A stretch of 64,000 nt of DNA from CAWAYH01 sp963786195. GTDB taxonomy: Bacteria > Acidobacteriota > Vicinamibacteria > Vicinamibacterales > 2-12-FULL-66-21. The notes under the pieces were generated by a model. That model was not told the origin of the DNA, did no database searches, and saw only the letters and a list, made by a program, of their open reading frames with translations. Each line of letters begins with the position of its first letter. The stretch's first letter is position 1. The position numbers were made by a program, and so were the translations under genes. The stretch spans positions 1 to 64,000 of the forward strand of contig CAWAYH010000012.1 in assembly GCA_963786195.1 (NCBI GenBank), written 5' to 3'. Shown one piece after another: positions 62,673 through 64,000 of this stretch.

Positions 62673-63245
62673 TCACCCTCGACGACGACCGGTTCGCGCC
62701 CGCGCGGCGTCGTTCAGCGAACGGATCTCTGCGCCAATCCGGTCGCTGACCCCACGGAGCGCGTCCCTGGCATCCAGGTATTGCTCGGCCTTCAAGAGTG
62801 CGCGCGCTTTTTGCAGAGCGGCATCGGCGCTCGTGGTGGTCCGGCGGGCTGAAGCGAGCGTCTGAGCCGGAACGTGCGCCGCTTCGGCAGCGCGAATGGC
62901 CGTTCGCAGTTGCTGCAGGCCGGTCGCCGTGGCGGCGGCCGCGCCTTCTACCTCGCTTCGCGATCGCGCCTTGCCGTCAGCTGCCTGGCGGGCGGCCTGC
63001 TGCCCCCGCTCGCCCGCGTCGAGCGCCCGCGACAGAGCGAGACGGTAGTCGCGCGCCGCGACGGCGCTATGCGCCTGCTCCAACGCCGCGGTCGCGGCGG
63101 TGAACTCCGGAGCGGCGTACCGTTCAGCGCCCGCGGCACGCGCGGCGTCGATTGCGCCCTGAGCGCGATCGATCTCTTTCTGGGGAGGTTCGGAGCAGGC
63201 GGCGGCAACGACGAGCGCGCACAGCAGGGCGGGCAGTCGGCGCAT
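62673..63245 (-). CDS. DUF4398-like lipoprotein
   Basis: The 190-residue protein has a short signal peptide and lipobox (LVVAAACSEPP) and then an Ala-rich, largely helical body with QGAIDAARAAGAERYAAPEF, the conserved DUF4398 start, and heptad-like repeats to the end. Such lipoproteins are thought to sit in the periplasm or outer membrane; function unknown. Start at ATG 63245 with TATACT eight bases upstream. Confidence 0.8.
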   Translation of the reverse strand: MRRLPALLCALVVAAACSEPPQKEIDRAQGAIDAARAAGAERYAAPEFTAATAALEQAHSAVAARDYRLALSRALDAGERGQQAARQAADGKARSRSEVEGAAAATATGLQQLRTAIRAAEAAHVPAQTLASARRTTTSADAALQKARALLKAEQYLDARDALRGVSDRIGAEIRSLNDAARARTGRRRG

Positions 63246-63253
63246 CAGCCCGA

Positions 63254-63259
63254 AGTATA
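63254..63259 (-). promoter_or_regulatory. Possible -10 box (TATACT) for the DUF4398 gene, overlapping TATAGC for radC
   Basis: TATACT ends eight bases before the DUF4398 ATG on the minus strand. The plus-strand reading of the same bases gives TATAGC, 15 bases before the radC ATG. This copies the layout seen between glpD and dapF. Confidence 0.4.
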
Positions 63260-63276
63260 GCAGGGGATGGTGTACG

Positions 63277-63966
63277 ATGAAGGCTGTTGCGGTGCACGAT
63301 CGGCCGCGCGAAAAGCTCCAGCGGTCAGGCGTTTCCGCCCTCGGCGACAACGAGCTCGTGGCGATCATCCTGGGCCACGGTCACGCGAACGCCAGCGCGC
63401 TCGACCTCGCGAACGATGTGCTGGCGAAAGCCGGCGGCGTCGAAGGGCTTGCGCGGGCGCGGCCGGACGATCTCACGCGCATCGCGGGCATCGGGGCCGC
63501 GAGAGCCGCGCAGGTGCTGGCCGCGGTGGAGCTGGGTCGTCGGACCCTGACGCGCGCGGGCAGGCAGCGCGTGCAAATCACGTCCCCGCGGTCCGTGGCG
63601 GAGATGCTGCTGCCGCTCTATGGCGACCGTCCCGTCGAGCAGTTCGGCGTCGTCCTGCTCGACACGAGGCATCGCGTGATGCGGACGACGATCATCACGA
63701 TCGGGACGCTGGACGCCAGCATCGTGCACCCGCGCGAGATCTTCCGTGAAGCGGCCGCGGCCGGCGCGGCGGCCATCGTGGTGTTCCACAACCATCCGTC
63801 GGGTGATCCCGAGCCGAGCGAGGAGGACATCGAGCTCACGGCGCGGCTGGTGGCGGCCGGCGTGCTCATGGGGATCGACGTGCTCGATCACGTCGTGCTG
63901 GCGAATGTGAGGTACTGCAGCATGAAGGAGAGGGGATACCTGCGGTGGCCCGGACCGTCTATCTAG
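63277..63966 (+). CDS. radC: RadC family JAB/MPN-domain protein
   Basis: The 229-residue protein has an N-terminal helix-hairpin-helix (LTRIAGIGAARAAQVLAAVE) and a C-terminal JAMM metal site, HNHPSGDPEPSEED. The name RadC is historical; a role in repair is not established, and the domain is also found in mobile elements. Here it is chromosomal and overlaps larC by 22 bases, so it is probably ordinary. The ATG at 63277 is well placed. Confidence 0.92.
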   Translation: MKAVAVHDRPREKLQRSGVSALGDNELVAIILGHGHANASALDLANDVLAKAGGVEGLARARPDDLTRIAGIGAARAAQVLAAVELGRRTLTRAGRQRVQITSPRSVAEMLLPLYGDRPVEQFGVVLLDTRHRVMRTTIITIGTLDASIVHPREIFREAAAAGAAAIVVFHNHPSGDPEPSEEDIELTARLVAAGVLMGIDVLDHVVLANVRYCSMKERGYLRWPGPSI

Positions 63967-64000
63967 ACTGCTTTTCCGGCATTTCGGGCGACATGTTCCT
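63945..64000 (+). CDS. larC: LarC-like nickel insertion protein, 5' end only
   Basis: Only the first about 18 residues lie in the window: VARTVYLDCFSGISGDMF, starting at GTG 63945. This is the conserved start of LarC (DUF111), which inserts nickel into the pincer cofactor of lactate racemase. The rest is beyond the right edge. The reading is in a different frame from radC and overlaps its last 22 bases. Confidence 0.75.
   Translation, partial: MARTVYLDCFSGISGDMF

Noticed and set aside
63277..63966. radC as a mark of a mobile element
   Set aside because: It overlaps larC and has housekeeping neighbours; no integrase, repeats or change in base use nearby.

Overview
The window is GC-rich, tightly packed bacterial DNA with many 4-base ATGA/GTGA gene overlaps and no tRNA, rRNA, phage or IS gene that I can see. 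The gene set points to an Acidobacteriota-like lineage, possibly Vicinamibacteria: an ECF sigma factor overlapping a TPR-containing Ser/Thr kinase, a PEP-CTERM protein, a soil-type ankyrin repeat protein, a System I cytochrome c maturation operon with a Cys-type CcmE, and large Ig-like surface proteins. This assignment is inference from gene content, not a phylogeny.

Layout. About 1-9.6 kb (minus strand) is one very large secreted protein locus: Ig-like modules, a beta-propeller, a PPC domain, and a C-terminal subtilisin-like (S8) protease running off the left edge. It is read in six frame segments. 9.7-13.7 kb holds a PEP-CTERM protein, an ECF sigma factor and its overlapping kinase. 13.7-15.7 kb has thiolase, a DciA-like protein and Maf. 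15.8-23.2 kb is a ccm operon: ccmE, a ccmF-ccmH fusion, a CcmI-like zinc-ribbon protein, a membrane-anchored unknown, ccmA, ccmB, ccmC and two small CcmD-like genes. A dense GTGCAC palindrome array splits ccmB from ccmC. 23.2-29.0 kb (minus) is an ankyrin protein, a phosphoesterase, aroK and aroA. 29.2-31.4 kb has an RsbW-like anti-sigma kinase, an inositol-phosphatase family protein and an outer-membrane barrel.

31.4-57.9 kb is a glycan and cell-surface locus in both orientations: GT2, GT4 and GT39-like transferases, a Wzx-like flippase, a polysaccharide deacetylase, a hexapeptide acyltransferase, an UPF0104 membrane protein, an SDR sugar enzyme, three methyltransferases, an SGNH hydrolase, and two paralogous Ig-like lipoproteins that share a conserved C-terminal domain I do not recognise. 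58-64 kb returns to housekeeping: ttcA, dtd, a surface barrel, glpD, dapF (second active-site Cys replaced by Ser), a DUF4398 lipoprotein, radC and the first codons of larC.

Sequence quality matters for interpretation. I count about thirteen single-base frame disruptions plus one in-frame stop, many next to short homopolymers, in genes whose protein sense continues cleanly in another frame. Indel errors in a long-read or draft assembly explain this best, although true decay of individual genes cannot be excluded. One apparent SDR-methyltransferase fusion is such an artefact. Repeat structures worth attention are the ccmB-ccmC palindrome array and a 167-bp dyad element at 33634-33800.
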